Shown here: positions 63,757-64,000 of the stretch, piece after piece
Position numbering within the stretch: position 1 is the first letter of the stretch
Layout: every line of letters starts with the position of its first letter
Source: Hippopus hippopus
Taxonomy: Eukaryota > Mollusca > Bivalvia > Cardiida > Cardiidae
DNA: 64,000 bases
Assembly: GCA_946811185.2 (NCBI GenBank)
Contig: OX328106.1
Location: forward strand, 42,110,311-42,174,310
Direction of reading: 5' to 3'
Program-made: the position numbers and the translations under genes
The notes under the pieces: model-generated
Databases searched by the model: none
What the model saw: only the letters and a program-made list of their open reading frames with translations
What the model was told of the DNA's origin: nothing

Positions 63757-64000
63757 TCTGTTAAGAACTAACAAATGTAACAGAGGTATAAGAAAATTCT
63801 TGACCGACGACGACGAAGACAACGATAGGGTCATGACCATTCAGCAAACCTCGGGTGATCCGTTAATCAGATCACTTGGTTGTAATTACAGTGGGTGATA
63901 CTCCTATTATGCCTTGCATTTCTTCGTCAAAAATAGACGTTCTTACCGCTCGTAAGATAATTAGGCTCCATCTACAAAGAAAAAGAGTAAACGAGTCACT
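63757..64000. other. no gene seen
   Basis: Contains GACCGACGACGACGAAGACA at about 63801; nothing else. Confidence 0.4.

Overview
The window looks like animal nuclear DNA, most likely from a bivalve mollusc. The evidence is AT-rich, intron-like sequence with no long open frame, many tRNA-derived SINEs with an AACGGCGTT-type 3' end, one repeat of the CCGCCGAAGGCGG / GGGATATAG type, and dense short palindromic MITEs. The species is inferred, not proven. No intact protein-coding gene was recognised. Almost all short open frames lie inside repeats and are by-products of them.

Five non-autonomous, hairpin-centred families dominate. Family A (about 210 bp) has ends of the TTAACCCTTA type. Its centre is a long hairpin around GATCAGACTGCAC, with AGAAC or GTTCT in the loop. 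Family B (about 230 bp) has ends of the TTAACYCTTTACC type and a near-perfect hairpin around GAAAATGCTGGTTACCAGC. Family C (about 265 bp) has ends of the ATGAGCCATGCTCTG type and core CAGCCTGCGCAGTCCGCGCA. Family D (exactly 263 bp in all four copies) has TGGCYTGCAACACGCG ends and two internal hairpins with the same core as C. Family E (about 190 bp) is a fold-back element with GGGTCCGTATTCA ends and an ATTGGCT-AACCA-TTTGGTT-AGCCAAT centre. In the feature list, '+' for A means the GGCTGCTAAGCGCG end is on the left; '+' for B means the CGACAAAATTTTAGACTTG end is on the left; '+' for C means the CTGTGAAAAGGGG end is on the left.

Layout: 1-8.6 kb is mixed A/B/C/D/E, SINEs and a short ACGACA tandem array. 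8.9-10.7 kb holds a non-LTR retrotransposon 3' end and two inverted Tc1-like transposase remnants. 11-19 kb is rich in A and E copies nested in one another. 19.5-20.4 kb is a second non-LTR 3' end with recognisable coding sequence. 24-36 kb is the densest MITE region and includes a possible small secreted-protein reading frame split by a D element. 35.9-39 kb is mostly low-copy sequence with a ~130 bp degenerate tandem repeat. 45.0-46.0 kb is a purine-rich array. 51.8-53.2 kb is a 27-bp minisatellite. 55.45-55.7 kb is a 43-bp array. The rest to 64 kb is MITEs and SINEs separated by featureless DNA.

The elements are interlocked. A and B copies often abut and share one TTAA, which suggests a TTAA-targeting (piggyBac-like) mobiliser. 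E copies repeatedly sit in or next to the A palindrome. A copies also occur inside E, and SINEs inside B. The window is best read as an intergenic or intronic MITE graveyard, with one candidate reading frame (34259-34791, minus strand) worth following up.
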